DNA of 64,000 nt, from positions 71,444 to 135,443 of the forward strand of contig JAYKAV010003486.1 of NCBI GenBank assembly GCA_035582835.1. The letters run 5' to 3'. Of this stretch, positions 49,000 to 62,100 are shown in pieces (within the stretch, counting starts at the first letter, position 1; each line of letters begins with the position of its first letter). The notes beneath the pieces were generated by a model. The model had not been told where the DNA came from. It saw only the letters and a program-made list of their open reading frames with translations, and did no database searches. This DNA is from Phoebastria nigripes (taxonomy: Eukaryota; Chordata; Aves; Procellariiformes; Diomedeidae). A program made the translations under genes and the position numbers.

Positions 49000-51900
49000 A
49001 GCTTATTCAAGTCCTTTGTAAGGTCTAATACTTAGACTGTGAGCTCTTATAACAACAATCGCGTCTCTCCATTCCATGGGTGTCCAGAAGCTGTCACCTC
49101 TCTGTCCTGGCTTTTCATTATGCTCCTTAGCCAGAACCAAGGTATGACAAAAGTTATTCACAATGTCAGCTGCTCTCAAGTTATTTAGGTAGGCTACAGC
49201 TTTTCTTTCCTTTGGCATAGGTTTTCCTTATCTAAAACCATATATCCAGAGGTACATGCCAACCTGCATTCACTTGCAAAAGTAATGTGTACAATTTAAA
49301 AAACCATAATTTTGTAGATTTAATCTACCTTTCTGTTCAATGTTGACAGTGGTTGCTCAGATAAGTTTATTACGAAAAAATTCTGATAAACACTTTATTG
49401 GAAGTTTGACATCTGCGGATAGATCTGGAATTGTAAATACTGAACTGACATATAAGTCAGATCATACACCATCATGTACCTTGTGTGTGGAAGCCCTCTT
49501 AGCATGAGCTTTTTGTATATGTGAAGATTCAAAAATATACCTTTTTCTTGAATTCTTGTGCAACTGCAAAGGAAAATACAAAAACTTAATGTCTTACATA
49601 TAAAATGATATTTTGGTACAAAGTAATTTGTGACTTGAGTTNGTGTGATTAAAGCAGCTCAATCTACTTGTTTTCTTGCAGAAGCAGATTAACTCATTCC
49701 ATTTCTCTTATGAGCTGAGTCTAAATAAAAATCTGCAGACCTTTGAGTTGGTTTCACTATAACAGTTCACACACCAAATTCAAGTATCATTGTTAGGTTT
49801 TCTTGTGTAAAAAAGTCCTAGCTTTCTCAGAAGAGTTTCCTAAGAATATATTTTTTTCCTGACCAGAAAAGCCTTAATTCTCCATAATTTCTATAAAACA
49901 AACTCAGAAAACACAAGAAAGCCACACAGTTAAGAATTTAAAAATGTGAACATATGTTTGCAGACAAATCTTTAGAAGTGAGTCCTTGGCCCTCATCTTT
50001 TCATCACCTTTACCACTACATCCTGCAGTAATGATCTTTTCTAGATGTTNATTATAGCAACTTCTGAGATACCTTCCCTTCTGCACATGTTGAGATTCTT
50101 TGCACTGCTGAGGAGACAGGGCTGCGTAGAGTATGTTTGTAAGAAGCTCTGTAACTGTACTGGGCAGAAATACAATACAGAAACAGCTTAGGGTAGGATG
50201 GTTGGTTTGGAGGATGAAAAAAATGCTATATGACAAAAGCTCTCTAGAGAGATAATCAGTATCATACAAAATTGTTTACGTGTGNAGAGTAAGGAAGGGC
50301 ATAAATACCAAGTTCTTTGTTTTTTCTATTGAGAGTGTCTTTCCAAAAGATGAAAAATAGAGTTGGTTGATAGGATGTTAGTCTAGGATATTCAGGCTAG
50401 GATATTCACAGAAAGCATGTCTGAACAAATGGCACTGCCACTTCAGAGTCACTGCTCTGCATGTCAAGTACTTCATACATAAGGATTGGAAATACCCATT
50501 GTTGGACAGATCTTTCAGCTATGCCCACCATGGGAAAACACTAACGAGCAATCAATTCTGCTGCTGTCCAAGGGACCCTTTCAAGAACATTACAATCCAT
50601 TTTAAAATGAAAGCAGACCTATCCAGCAGCTATATCATTGCTTTCCATTACCTGTGTTCTCAGATTGCAAATTCATGTACAAAAGAAGGCTGAGCATTAG
50701 TAAGGTATCAGGGACCAGTGTCAAAAAATCCCTTTTCCACAAATCTTACTGCCAGTGTTCTAGTGGTCCTCCTGAGGCTCTCACCGGAGACCCCTGAGGG
50801 ACAGAGGTCGTGGCTGAACCAGTGGAGGAGTTTATATGACAGATTTGTGGCTTTTGTTTTCTGATGCCACCCTGGGGCACACATCAGGGCCAGGGAAGTC
50901 AGCGCCTGTCAGGATTCAGGGGTTCCTAGTGCAGTCATGGGAGCATGTTGTTGTGTGTAAACACCAGTAGGGACCTAGTATATCACAATTCTTGATTTTG
51001 GAAATTAAAAATAAGGTTTTTATGAAAAACTGCTAGCAGCATCATAACAGAAGTTGAAATTAGCTCACGACTATGAGCTTCTGTTTGTGTACACATATTT
51101 TTAAGCAACTGAGAACAAAATCTATCGGATATCCTTATAGCTGCCACAGTGGAGATGCACATTGCCATTCAGACATATGCAGCAGCTCTGAGGCCCATAT
51201 GTCCTTAAAACTGACAAAAAGGGTGACAGGATGCTTTGGAAAAAACCACATTGGCACTGCCACCTTTGTAACAATGTGCAATGTCTCCATAAGCTGAGAC
51301 ATGTTAGAAAACTGAGAGTTAATGAAATGTCTGTAGAAATGATTGCTTTGGATCATTGCATTTGCCAAAGATTTTAAGGTCTTAGTTGCATTTAGAACCC
51401 GTAAAATGCTATTAAAAGAAAAAGGTAATGAGCTTGCCCAAGATAGCCAATGAATTTCTCTTAAAAAGTGTCCTCTTACTGCATTGTCATTTAGAGACTT
51501 GCATGGGCCAGGTTTGAAAAAAGCAAATTATTGAAGAATGTGCAATTTGTTTTGAACAAACACTGAAAGAAACTGAATAGTCACAGCCACAATGACTCTT
51601 AAACTCTGAAATGTAATGCACTGCAGCTTCATGTGTCCAGACTTTAAGCTGTGAATATGTGGGGCTTACCGATGCATGCAGAATATGCACGCATTCATCT
51701 GCTGCTGTTGAATTTACCACCGATTTTCATGGAAGTATCAGAACACTTTACGCTAAAAAAATCTTTTCCAGNAGCAGTAGAAGTCACCCAGACATACCCA
51801 GGAGAGAAGGCTATAAGAGACAGTACATTCAAGTTTTACCTCACAAAGTTCTCTTCTAATAGCAGCAAAGCCACCTCAGAGTCAGGGAGGAAATATCAAG

Positions 51901-53381
51901 TTTCCTGCAATTTTAAGTTATTCCTCCCCAGCCCACGGGTTCAAGAGTCTTCAGTGTGGAAATCAGGGCATGGGGAATGGAGCTGATACACGAAGGGGTG
52001 TAGGGAGAAATGCACCTGAACTTGAGAGCTTAGAAGTCACCTTGGGTCACCTGAGCGTTCATGTAACTTGAGATCCTCTGAGCAAAAACTGAACAAGAAA
52101 GTCAGTTCAGTTACTAAATCTTTTGTGGAAACCAATCTCTTCACTTAAAATTCCCATCTTTTCCCTTTAGAATATATAAATGAAAAAGGCCAAATTTAAC
52201 CTCCTTTTTTAGCAATTCTGCAAGACTTAAGACTTGAATAGATATCCGTGTCTATGAACATGCCATAAACATTCTGCCTAGCTTTCAAAAATGTCTTTTT
52301 AGAGCCCAGAGTCAGAGAAAGTGCTTAAAACTGCTGTCTCCCCAGCTGCCTCCAGATCAGATCCATGACATCTGATTTTTCTCTGCTTACAGAAGCAGAA
52401 AAGATAACTTATGTTTGTTTTTAGCAAATTAATTGTTCCATGTTTTTTTTAAAGGTTGACTCAAGCAAGGAAGGAATAATTTATCAAATGTAGAGGGAAC
52501 ATGATTTTTAAAAGGAATTGAAGAACACAGCTGCATAGCAGTGAGACGGGGTTTTGTTGCTGCTGCTGTTGTTTTCACACAGAAACAACTTCTTTCAGTT
52601 TGTAAGTGTAAGTGCCTTAGTAGACACTGACTGTAATGGACCATGGTTACCGGTGGATAAGCCTTGTGGGTTTGGTTACCATAGAGACCAGTTTGATCTA
52701 GTGCATTAAAATTCCCTAAGACAAGAGTGCATCACAAACTGTATTAAATTAAGACTAGTCCTGGTATGCTTCCTAACCTGTATTATAATTTCTTAGAATG
52801 ATGAATCAGTAGACCGTCAAAGTTCAAGGTTCACAGGANAGCTGAAGAGTTATATCAAGTTAGCATATTAATTACCAGTCTTCTGTTCAGCAACACTTCC
52901 CCATGAGCACTGTCATACTTCAGCCTTTCATAAAGCTTTAATTGGTATCTCAGGTGATCTTAGTACTGGTTTTTGTTACTGCAAGGTAAGTAGGCAACAC
53001 AATAAAAACCTGCTAAAAGAAACTAGTAAAATGAATTTATGGAATAACAATATAGGCTGTTTCAATGGAATTAGTAAATCAATCTGAAGAAAATCACTAT
53101 GAGCAATGCACTCGGAACTAAGGACATATTCCCACAAAAATATTTGAGTCAGATTCATTACATGGGTCTTATGAGGTATGGCTTTGGTATATAAACTCAC
53201 CCCGTAACTCCTTAGTTGCACTTAATGTTGTATATGGGGTGAAAAAACCAGGTACAGGTTTTAGGAACACACAACTGAGCTACAGCATGAAAGGAATCTG
53301 GTTAAAACCCACATGCACTTATAATGATAATTTTTATGCAAAGGAGAAATCAACTTACTCTTCAGCTTGCCAGAAGATCCT
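49000..53381. other. gene-free AT-rich stretch
   Basis: A minus-strand frame of 71 codons at 49003-49218 has a protein-like look but no family that I recognise. A mildly GC-richer patch lies at 50740-50960. A (TGC)n-like run lies near 52557-52572. Ambiguous bases include 49642, 50050, 50285, 51772 and 52839. Confidence 0.5.
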
Positions 53382-53409
53382 CCCCTCCCTCCCCCCACCC
53401 CACCCCCCC
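53382..53409 (-). other. C-rich tract, minus-strand G-quadruplex candidate
   Basis: Five C runs (4, 3, 6, 4 and 7) are separated by single T or A bases. The minus strand therefore has five runs of at least three G with one-base loops, the most stable class of predicted G-quadruplex. Nine A follow at once (53410-53418). Confidence 0.85.
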
Positions 53410-53985
53410 AAAAAAAAACCAAACCACAAAAAACAAACCCAGAAGAAAACTATACTCTTTTTTGAGACCACAGGTGTGAGCAACTGGTGCAGTTATTATG
53501 TCAGGACACATACAAAAAATATTTCAGACAGTGTAAAGATAAGTGCAGATACACTACAATTATTGGTATGTTTCTGCATTGTGTGACATTAAAAGGTGAT
53601 ATGCACCACTCACTCAGGAGACGAACATGGTAAGTGTTATGGTTTCCCCAGTGTGCAGAACCAGGAAAATAGGTCAAGTTTTGCTAAATTTTGCACATTC
53701 CGCTTGACTTCAGTTTTACGATGCCACCTTACACTGGCTGGGAATCTGGGCTTGGATAATTGATGCAGTATGTTCAGACACAATAAAAATGTTTATCTTA
53801 GGCTTTTTCCTATTCACTTTCTTGCAGATGCATGCATGCATGCATGAGTACAAGTATATATATGTTCCCCTTACACCTGTAACACCCAATGACCCCCATG
53901 TTAACAGACATGGATCAGAGCTGATGTTAAATGTGGAAAGTTACTACCTGCACAAAGAGATCCTTACTTTTAGCATTGTTTGCCA
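53410..53985. other. gene-free stretch with short simple repeats
   Basis: It starts with nine A and then an A/C-rich run to about 53442. A self-complementary (ATGC)n run of nearly five units lies at 53828-53846. No gene is recognised. Confidence 0.55.
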
Positions 53986-54052
53986 CATAGAATCATTAAG
54001 AATCATAGAATCATTAAGGTTGGAAAAGACCTCTAAGGTCATGGAGTCCAAC
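53986..54052 (-). mobile_element. very short CR1 3' end, minus orientation
   Basis: Only about 67 bases of the 3' terminus remain, including aatcattaaggttggaaaag and gacctctaaggtc, closely matching the CR1 at 19.4 kb. The tail is odd: the 15 bases catagaatcattaag occur twice, at 53986 and 54004, in place of plain octamer repeats. Extreme 5' truncation is common for CR1. An overlapping plus-strand frame is not a gene. Confidence 0.87.
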
Positions 54053-54399
54053 ATATATCACACAGATGTAAATAGCTACAAAGTACACTGGAACAATACA
54101 GACCAGGGATTTTTATTACTTTTTTCTGCTCATTTTCTACCAAAATCACTAGCAAGTGTACTCCACACTACTCTGGGCAGAGATTGGCATGCAGCATTTC
54201 AGTTTGTCACATATATGATTTAGATGACAAATGAGGTGATTTTTGAATAGCACAATTGAATATTCTGGTAAATAATTATGTTTCCATCAGGTTTCCAAGG
54301 ACTATTTCCAAGGACTATTACCAACTAGTGGTTTGGCCCCAAACCATCAAAAACATAACCGTAGGGTAATTTTAAGTGCTTTGGCTGTGCTTAAGCTGC
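54053..54399. other. gene-free AT-rich stretch
   Basis: Nothing recognised. A duplicated phrase (caaggactatt) occurs at about 54296 and 54311. Confidence 0.5.
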
Positions 54400-54660
54400 T
54401 TGTCGAAGGCTGTCCTGATGTTGGTCTCAAGAGCAGACTCACTGTTGCCTGTCCATGCTTGTGGGACAGCACCGCCTGGGAACACACGGCGGCTCCGCTT
54501 CCTCTCGGCACCGCGCTGAGGGCCNTGGGGGTCTGCTCTGTTCAACAGCCTGGAGCTGTTGAAGGCATTTCCACATGGCCCTGCTAGAAACCTCCTTGCA
54601 GAGGTGTGTGGGAGCAAGTGCTGCAGCTGGACCTTCAGCCCTCGCAGGGCATATCCTACT
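54400..54660. other. GC-rich patch with a tight CpG cluster
   Basis: Seven CpG fall within 54471-54520, in a window where CpG is otherwise rare. The patch is too short for a classical CpG island. Open frames on both strands come from the lack of stop codons. It could be a small promoter-like element, a remnant of a recently inserted GC-rich repeat, or a methylation-free spot. None can be shown from sequence. Confidence 0.6.
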
Positions 54661-57600
54661 CACCAGTAGCATAAGCTAACCTTTGGCAGAAGGCAGTGAG
54701 ATGTAGAGGGGTAGCACCTTAGACCTCCGTGAATAAATCCAGCATAGGCCATCTGTGAGACCGTAGCATGACTGCAAGCCTCACCAGTAGCGTGCCACGG
54801 CTCTTACAGAGCAGGTTATCCACTGACTGCAGCTATTATAGTGGGAGACCATGCTCCTCTGAGAAGCTGTGAGCATAAATGAAAATCAATGGTCATTCTC
54901 ACAGGAATTCAGATCAAAGTAGAGATTAGGAACTGCTTGGTTTTGTAAACTCCGACAGAAATGAAAGGGAGGAATAAGTTTTGGGAAGAAAATACTTTGA
55001 GAAAAAAGGAGATGCAAGCGAACCACGGTATTGAAAAGTGCTGGGCAGATTTAGCTGCGTCACTGCACTGTCGTCTACTTTGATCACAAGGAACCATCTT
55101 TCCAAGGATTAAGAGTATTTTGTTTGAGCCAACCTTGTTTCCTGAGCTGTAGTGACACATTGTGTTGGCTACTGTGTAATACTTTCTGTTCAGCAGACGC
55201 TGGATATGTACAGCTGCCAGGATTAGGTTGCAGTGGGGTTTTGTAACAAAAAATACAACAAAGACTTAGAAAATTAGAAATAAGAAGCCACCCTGAAAAG
55301 TCTGCCCAGGCTGTGTGCCAGTCCACTTGGTCACCGTGCAAGCAGGGAGGCTGGGTGGGAAATGGGACCCTCATAAGTATGTGCAACTAGGGCCATAGTT
55401 TTACGATCCATGTGTTTTGAACCTGGGTACCTTTAAGCAGTGCCTGTGCTGGCGATTTCCTTCTTCTGCCAGGTACTGAAATTTATTGAATTCTACATTG
55501 TTTAATACAATAATTTGGGAAATTGTACTGTATGCCAGACAAATAAATTGATTCCAGTTCAGAAATAATCTTTCCTTTCCTTCTCTCCTTCCAAAAAGAA
55601 AGGGAGGGAAATACTTGGTTTTAACCTGAATCTGTTCAGTGAGCAGTTCTGCACGATGGCCATGTAAACGATTGTGTACATAAAGAAGAAGGGAATTAAT
55701 TCTTTTATATGTTGCTTTTGCAACAAAAAAAANCATTTTCTGAAGTATCTGCCTAAGACGCCCTGGATTTGGAGTATGTTGTGGCAGTATCCAGATACAG
55801 GTACATGCTGAAAAAGTTAGGGTGGTCTTCAAGGTGTTTAACAATGTATAAAAGAAAGTGAAATAATTGCAATTATTTTGCTTTTTGAAGAAATCCTGTG
55901 CCATTGGACTACTGCAAATTTTGTGGTGGCTCCAGAGCTTTCAGTTACAATTACCTGCTGACAGTATCCCTTTGATTTTACTCTAAGAGTGGCTATTAGT
56001 GGTACGTACCTACTCAGTTGATCTTTCTGTATGTGTATAATGCTATGGCTTGGAAATTCAGGTTCAGCAGCAGGTGTTGCATTTAGAAACACAGCTCTTT
56101 CAGCATCTGCTGCTCAGTGACTCATAAAGAGCACTGACAACAGCTGGGCTTGTTTGNTTGCCTTTTTACTTCAAGGAAAGCTGCTGTGGTAGATGCAACA
56201 CAAAGAGGAGAAGGAAGATTTGAGTCAATTCCTGAGCTTTGCAACTTTATTTAATGAGGGTATGCCATGTTCTTCAATTTCTTCCATTTGAGAGGGTTTG
56301 GGGGTAAGGGGGAGATGCAGGCAGACTAATATGGCTACTCATTGTTTTTACTTGCAGGCTTCCAAATAGACGTTAGGGATGGTATTCTACAGCAGACTGA
56401 TCTCAGGAAACAGGCAATATTCTATCTTTGCTTAGCAGCAAGAGGGCAGATTTCAGCTATAGCAGTAGCAAGGGATTTTTGCTTTTAGTTGGTGTCAGGG
56501 AGAAGGGGAAATTAAGAAGTCTTTTTGTTTCCTTAGATGATAACATACTTTTGACTAATTTCTGTAGGCTGTAGAACAGACACAGAACCATGTTCTTTTA
56601 CAGAGCCTTACCTCCTGGTATCCTTTTAGCAAATGCTTCATAGTTAGTTAAATGCAAGGTGGTGCTGGGCTTCTCTTTCTTAAACTTTTCAGCTGTATAT
56701 TTCCTAAACCTGAAGTGGCTGTCCCAGCACTACACTGTCTGTGTATCTCTATAAAATCAGTTCATGAAGATGAGGAACATCCCAAAATGTTTTTTGGGCT
56801 CCTCTTAGTTTGTTTATATTGGGAATACAGTAAGTGCAGTCGTGTAAACCACACAGTGGTTATGTTGTTTGTGCTTCACCAGAGTCCTGGCAGGTAGCTG
56901 TATATTAGCTACATTTTAGAGACAGATTGAGACAAATATCCACTACAAAGATAGACTATCAAGGTTTTTGTTTTAGCTGCAGCACCATACTGTTAAAAGT
57001 GACCATAATTGGTGATCTGGGAAGAGGAGTGGCCGGTGAGCATGCACAGAAACTCTCTCTCTCTAGCTGAAGTCAGTCTGTATTTCATGCCTTTTTGTAA
57101 AGAAGTACTAACTGCTGTTTAGAGAGGATTCAGCTATGCTGCATACAGCTGAAGAGGTACAACTCTGTCAGCTACCAACTGCTCTGCAGAAACCAAGGAG
57201 CTTTTCTGCCTGCCTTGTAGCAATTTGCAAGGGCTAATTCCAGGTGATTAAATCATATAAAGCAATGGGGAAAATCGTAACAGTGGTTGCTTACTCACAA
57301 GCAGTTAAGTTTTTCTGTATCTTGAAGGGCAGGATAATATATTTATACCATAACATATGCTCAGTCCAGAGTTGTATTTTGAAGCCTAGGGATGTACCAT
57401 GAGGGGATTCTCTGGCTCTGGGCACATAGTTTTTCAGTACGATGGTACTGCTGGTTAACCGGATCAGTTAGTGACAGGGAGTCCCTCTGTTTCGGCTTCA
57501 TCAGCAGTGGAACACTTAACGTGGCAACAGATTGCTTTATATCTAAAGCAAAGGAGAGTTTTCCTATAAAAAGTGCCCTTCCTGTTTTTCCTAAGCTGTA

Positions 57601-58385
57601 TGTACGGTGAGAACACTTCCTTCCTCGCACTATTCACAGCAGTTCCAAAATGAATGTCAGAAATACCACTGCAGCCTTTGTACTTTCCCCATATGTATGT
57701 CCCATAGATAGGGACCTTTGTACAAAACACAATATTAACTGCTTTTATTCATCCACAATATTATCAAAATAAAATTAGTTAAAATGGAAGATGTGAAAAA
57801 TTAAACACTGATATTGCTTTGACAATGTGGTATGGGTACCTGGTTCGTATTTTTGTTTTTCAGCTAGTAATTTGGAATCTGGTCCTCGTGCTCCCAGCTC
57901 CTGCTGGAGTGAATAAAGTTNCAGGCGTGCGCTAACTGCTTCTGAAAACCAAGATTTTGATGAAATGTTCACAGCCAGTGAATTGTTTTTCTTAATAGTA
58001 TTTTTAAAACATGAATATAGAAATAGGCCTGCAAACACTGGCAAAATTAAAAATTACTTGGCTCAGCCAACATAGCACAAATAACCAAATGTGTTTAAAC
58101 TTGTGGAGAATTTTTTGTTTGTTTTTCTTTTTCACAAGTTTCACTTGTTTTCAGGCAGGATCAAGATAAGCTGCCAAATAATAACAGCTCACATGAGAAA
58201 CCAAATAAACAGGAACAAAAGAGGAACAAATCCTTTCTCAACATTAAATATAGCTTCCCCTGCTCTCTGTCTGTTGACTCTAGCACACCTCAATATTCTA
58301 CTTCAACCAGGTATTGCTGGGGAAAGAACAGTAAATAAGCAGTGCCTTCGGAGTACTCTCACTGTACCTATATCGACTGTCTGCA
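54661..58385. other. gene-free AT-rich stretch
   Basis: The longest open frame of the window (minus strand, 55401-55904, 167 codons with an ambiguous base inside) lies here, but it has no motif, signal peptide or membrane pattern that I recognise. A (CT)n-like run lies at 57054-57064. Ambiguous bases occur at 55733, 56157 and 57921. Confidence 0.5.
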
Positions 58386-58462
58386 TGTGTGTATATATAT
58401 ATATACACACACATATCTATAAATAGTATATATATACACACTATATTTATGCAAACATATAT
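58386..58462. repeat. AT/GT microsatellite with a 26-bp perfect palindrome
   Basis: Bases 58386-58411 read the same on both strands: three and a half TG units, six AT units, then three and a half AC units. A second AT/AC run follows at about 58427-58441. Such cruciform-prone repeats are often unstable in length. Confidence 0.9.
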
Positions 58463-59080
58463 GCATAGATGTACATGTAGACACACACGTATGTAGATAA
58501 ATATAACACTGTAGCATTACAAACAACATAATTGGATATCAGCTTAAGTAGTAGGCGTCTTAATATCTGGAAGTGTTGAAAGGTAACATTTTTCACCTTT
58601 TTTTTCTTCTTTCTTTGCCCTGATGATTGGCTATGCAAGTTGAAAGAGTGGTGAAGTGGGTCATGAGGATTTATTGTTTGAAAATAGAAATTCAACAAGT
58701 CCAAGTTTCGATTTAGGCATAGGTTGAAACTAAAACATCCTGAAAGGCGGTGGTGCAAAAATCTGTCCTGGTCTTGATTCCTGCTATCTGAAACTCAGGA
58801 GACAAGTCTGCCTGACCTCTAGCAGCCTCAGTCCCTGGAGTTTACACGTATTTCTCATAGCTGTATTTGTAATGGACCCAAAAATGCTGTGTGGCTTCAG
58901 CGGTATTTAAAGGAAGGGAAAACTTTCTAGACCCCAGCATAGATAAATTTGCTATTGCAGTGTATCCCATAGGATTCTCCACAGAGCGTTTTTGGGGATA
59001 AGCAACCATCTGATGATTTTTTGGAAAAAACCAGACTTGAAAGTCTCCTCTCTGAAGAGAGGGAGGTGTGAATATCACCA
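58463..59080. other. gene-free stretch
   Basis: No gene or element is recognised. A short T-rich run lies near 58598-58612. Confidence 0.5.
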
Positions 59081-59100
59081 GGGGAAGGGGGCGGGCGGGG
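59081..59100 (+). other. G-quadruplex / GC-box motif
   Basis: The sequence ggggaagggggcgggcgggg has four G runs of at least three with loops of two, one and one bases. It also contains overlapping GC-box (Sp1-type, gggcggg) words. It is the only such motif on the plus strand of this window that I noticed. Confidence 0.85.
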
Positions 59101-62100
59101 ACTGGAACAGCTGCACTGGCCTTTTCTTTTTCTCTCTTCCCACTTTCAGCACTTGCTGGAGGAGGAATCACAGAATGCGTCTGAGAAATTTAGACAATAA
59201 TGAGGACATTATGAAAAAGCACCCAGACTTCTAAAAGCTGAGAGGAAAAGCCATAAAAAATGTAGAGGTTTGAGAAGCAGGTGAACAGCAACTTTGGGGA
59301 ATAGCTCCATGATAGTGAAAAATAAATGCAGTTTTAAAAAATTGTATCTGGCACTGTTTGGGACTTGAAAATTGGGAGAAAAGGGGAGGTTTTGGGGCAA
59401 AAACTGATTGTTTTTCTCTTAGAGATGGAAGCTTAAAAAAGAAAAAAGGCAATACAAAAAAAGCATAGAGAGAACATTTCCAGGGCCCATCTGGAGAGTA
59501 AGTGGGAGACAGAGCAGTGAGGTGGGTAAGATGGAGATTAGTGTGGTGGATTTAGCATGTTTCTGAAGCAACACAGATTCTTAAATGTCAAGAGTCAAGA
59601 TTATTAAGTGTTCAGGAAGCTGTTGAAGAAGAGAGCAGTGAGAGCAATATGAAGAGTGTGTGGTGAATTGCATGACAATGTGAGTACACTTTAAAGAGCA
59701 AATCCTTTGGGAGAGGCTGAGTTACAATTAATACGGAGAACAAAGTGTTGGCTGAAATACATACTCTCTTCTTTTTTCCTTGTGTAACCCATTATTGCTG
59801 ATTCATGTGAAACATTACAAACTGCAAGAAAATCTTCCTTTTTGTTTCTGTCCATATGTGGTTGCAATCCCACAAGCTTAAGGACTTCTCCCTAGTATGA
59901 TAACCCTCTCCATTGCTTAACATCTTACACTGTAGAAGGGTCAGGGAGAAGGTCTAACTTTCTTCTAGAATTTTAGCGTCTCTCTTTTTCACCCATAACA
60001 CCTCCTATGCCGCTGGGCTGCAGCTGCATATCATCTTCACCATAGACATGCATTTTGAAGCCGCAAAGGAGTCCAATTAAAGAAGGACAGTTTCACATAT
60101 GTGTAACTGGGTCTTGCTTTGTGCAAATATCCTTCACTGATATTCTTTCCAGACACCTTAACTGCCTCATTTCCCCACCTTGGAAGCAGTCTGTACGATA
60201 TGCACATCCGATTGTTGTAAGCAGAACAGAGTTTTCCTGTTTTCTCTCTTCCAGGCGTTTCTGTTTACATGTGTGACAGGTCCCTAAATCCTCTTGGACA
60301 CTACTAAAACCTGTCAAAAGTTACAGGTGATCAACGTGATCAGCAACATTCCCTAGTATAAGAGCCTTTTCTATGTCACTTAGGCAGTCTCTGGCTATGA
60401 AATAGTGCATCATCTCCTTATGTTAGTGTATCAGTCTCCAGAGTTGCTACTGGCTGTGAACCAGATCTCTCTTCTCCATCAATACTTCTCTCCCTTGAGT
60501 TGCTGCTAACTAATACTTCACATTTTAGTCATCACTGTCTATATTCCTAACGGCTTATAGTTTTGAATATTAGCCCTTTATCTCTCCTGTAGAAACAGCT
60601 GACTTATGAAATTTTCATTTATGTTGATTTATAATTAATCTTGCTTACCTACAGTAGCCAATACCATATTGCCAATGAGCAGATCAGTGAGAGTCCTTCT
60701 TTGGTTCTTGACCACCCTCATCCTCAGGTAGCAATGTACATAATAATATGGCTTAATCTGGCATCAGTGTGAGGAGAGGGTGACGGTTTTCTTACCACCT
60801 ACAATTGACAGGGCATAACAGGGTATGGCACATCACCCTGTACATGTTAGTAGCACAGTATGTTTAGTCTCTGGGGATCCCCCCTCAGAAGCAAAGTACA
60901 ACTCAGTGATTCCAGCTGCCTTTTTTCCCAATTTTGGTGTTGTCATTTTTCATATAAAAAATGACATTTGATTTTAATATCAAAATGAACACCTCAGAGT
61001 AAAATCCTGATGCCCAGTAGATTAAGGAACCCTTTTCAATTCATGTAATTAGATGAGATTGGCCATTGATTGCTTCATCTAAGTTTTACCCTAACTCACT
61101 ATGCTAGGTTTAAAAACTGCTGTAATTCAAAATTATACTGGCTTCAAGATACTTGCACCACCTTTTTTGTTTGAGTGAGGATATAGCTTTAAAATGTTGC
61201 CATGTGTCCCTCCCCTGATTTCTCCAGTCACATTGCTGCTCGCTAAATTCTGTGTCACTATTTCCTAACCTTCAATCCTACCACTACTTTTCTGTCTTAT
61301 TCCATCTGTCCTTTTGCTCCAGCTGAAATATTTAACTTCAGTGTACAGAGGATTTGGCTTCTCACCACCTGCCAGCTTTTCCCCAGGTACCATAGGTGCT
61401 TCGCTCTTCCCTGCTGCTCTTCATGCTTCACAGAAAAATGCAAATTTTGAGCTAGCCTTTGGGTTAATGGCCATGTTATAAAATATCCCTCTGTGAAGCA
61501 TGAAAGACAATACAAAGCACCAAAGCAGTCCCTAGAGACAGATGGAAAAGAAGCTGACTTTCTGAAAATCAGAAACCTGATTAGCAGACAGGCTGTGAGT
61601 TGGCCCACCTTATTTAAATAAACTCAACCTGTCCAGCAAATAACAGCACAGGAAAGCTTTAAAGCTTGAAATATCGGTGCTCAGCTTGGGAGGGGGAGAC
61701 CCACAGGCTGAAGCTCACTGTGAAGTCAAGCCAGAGTCTGTACCAACTGTGTTAGGCACAGGTTCAGCTCCCACCTGTGCCTTACAAGTAGCCCCATGAG
61801 TGAGGTGCATGCATATTGTCTGTGTATGTGCTGGCCTTTTTGACACTAAACTTTCTGATTCAGATGAGAAAAGTCTAGGCAGAGTGGCAAAATCCCTCAC
61901 ATCTTTACTATGATTAGTACTAGAGAGTTGTTAGAAGATTTTCCAACAGTGTGTGTGTAGGATATAACTATTTTTAACAGATTTGGGCCTTTTTGTGATC
62001 CTGCCTATGTCAATTGGATAAGCTAAAAAAAAAAAAAAGCCCCAAACAAACAACAAAACAAAACAAAGGCCATCTTACTGATATTGAAATATCTTTTTTT

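Noticed and set aside
49003..49218. Minus-strand frame of 71 codons with protein-like composition
   Set aside because: It is short and matches no family that I know. It could be an old element fragment, but nothing visible decides it.
53789..54223. Plus-strand frame of 144 codons
   Set aside because: It runs through the CR1 tail at 53986-54052 in antisense and through an (ATGC)n repeat, so it is not a gene.
55401..55904. Longest open frame, minus strand, 167 codons
   Set aside because: No domain, signal peptide or membrane pattern is seen, and an ambiguous base lies inside. By a rough estimate from AT content, one such frame in 64 kb is uncommon but not remarkable.
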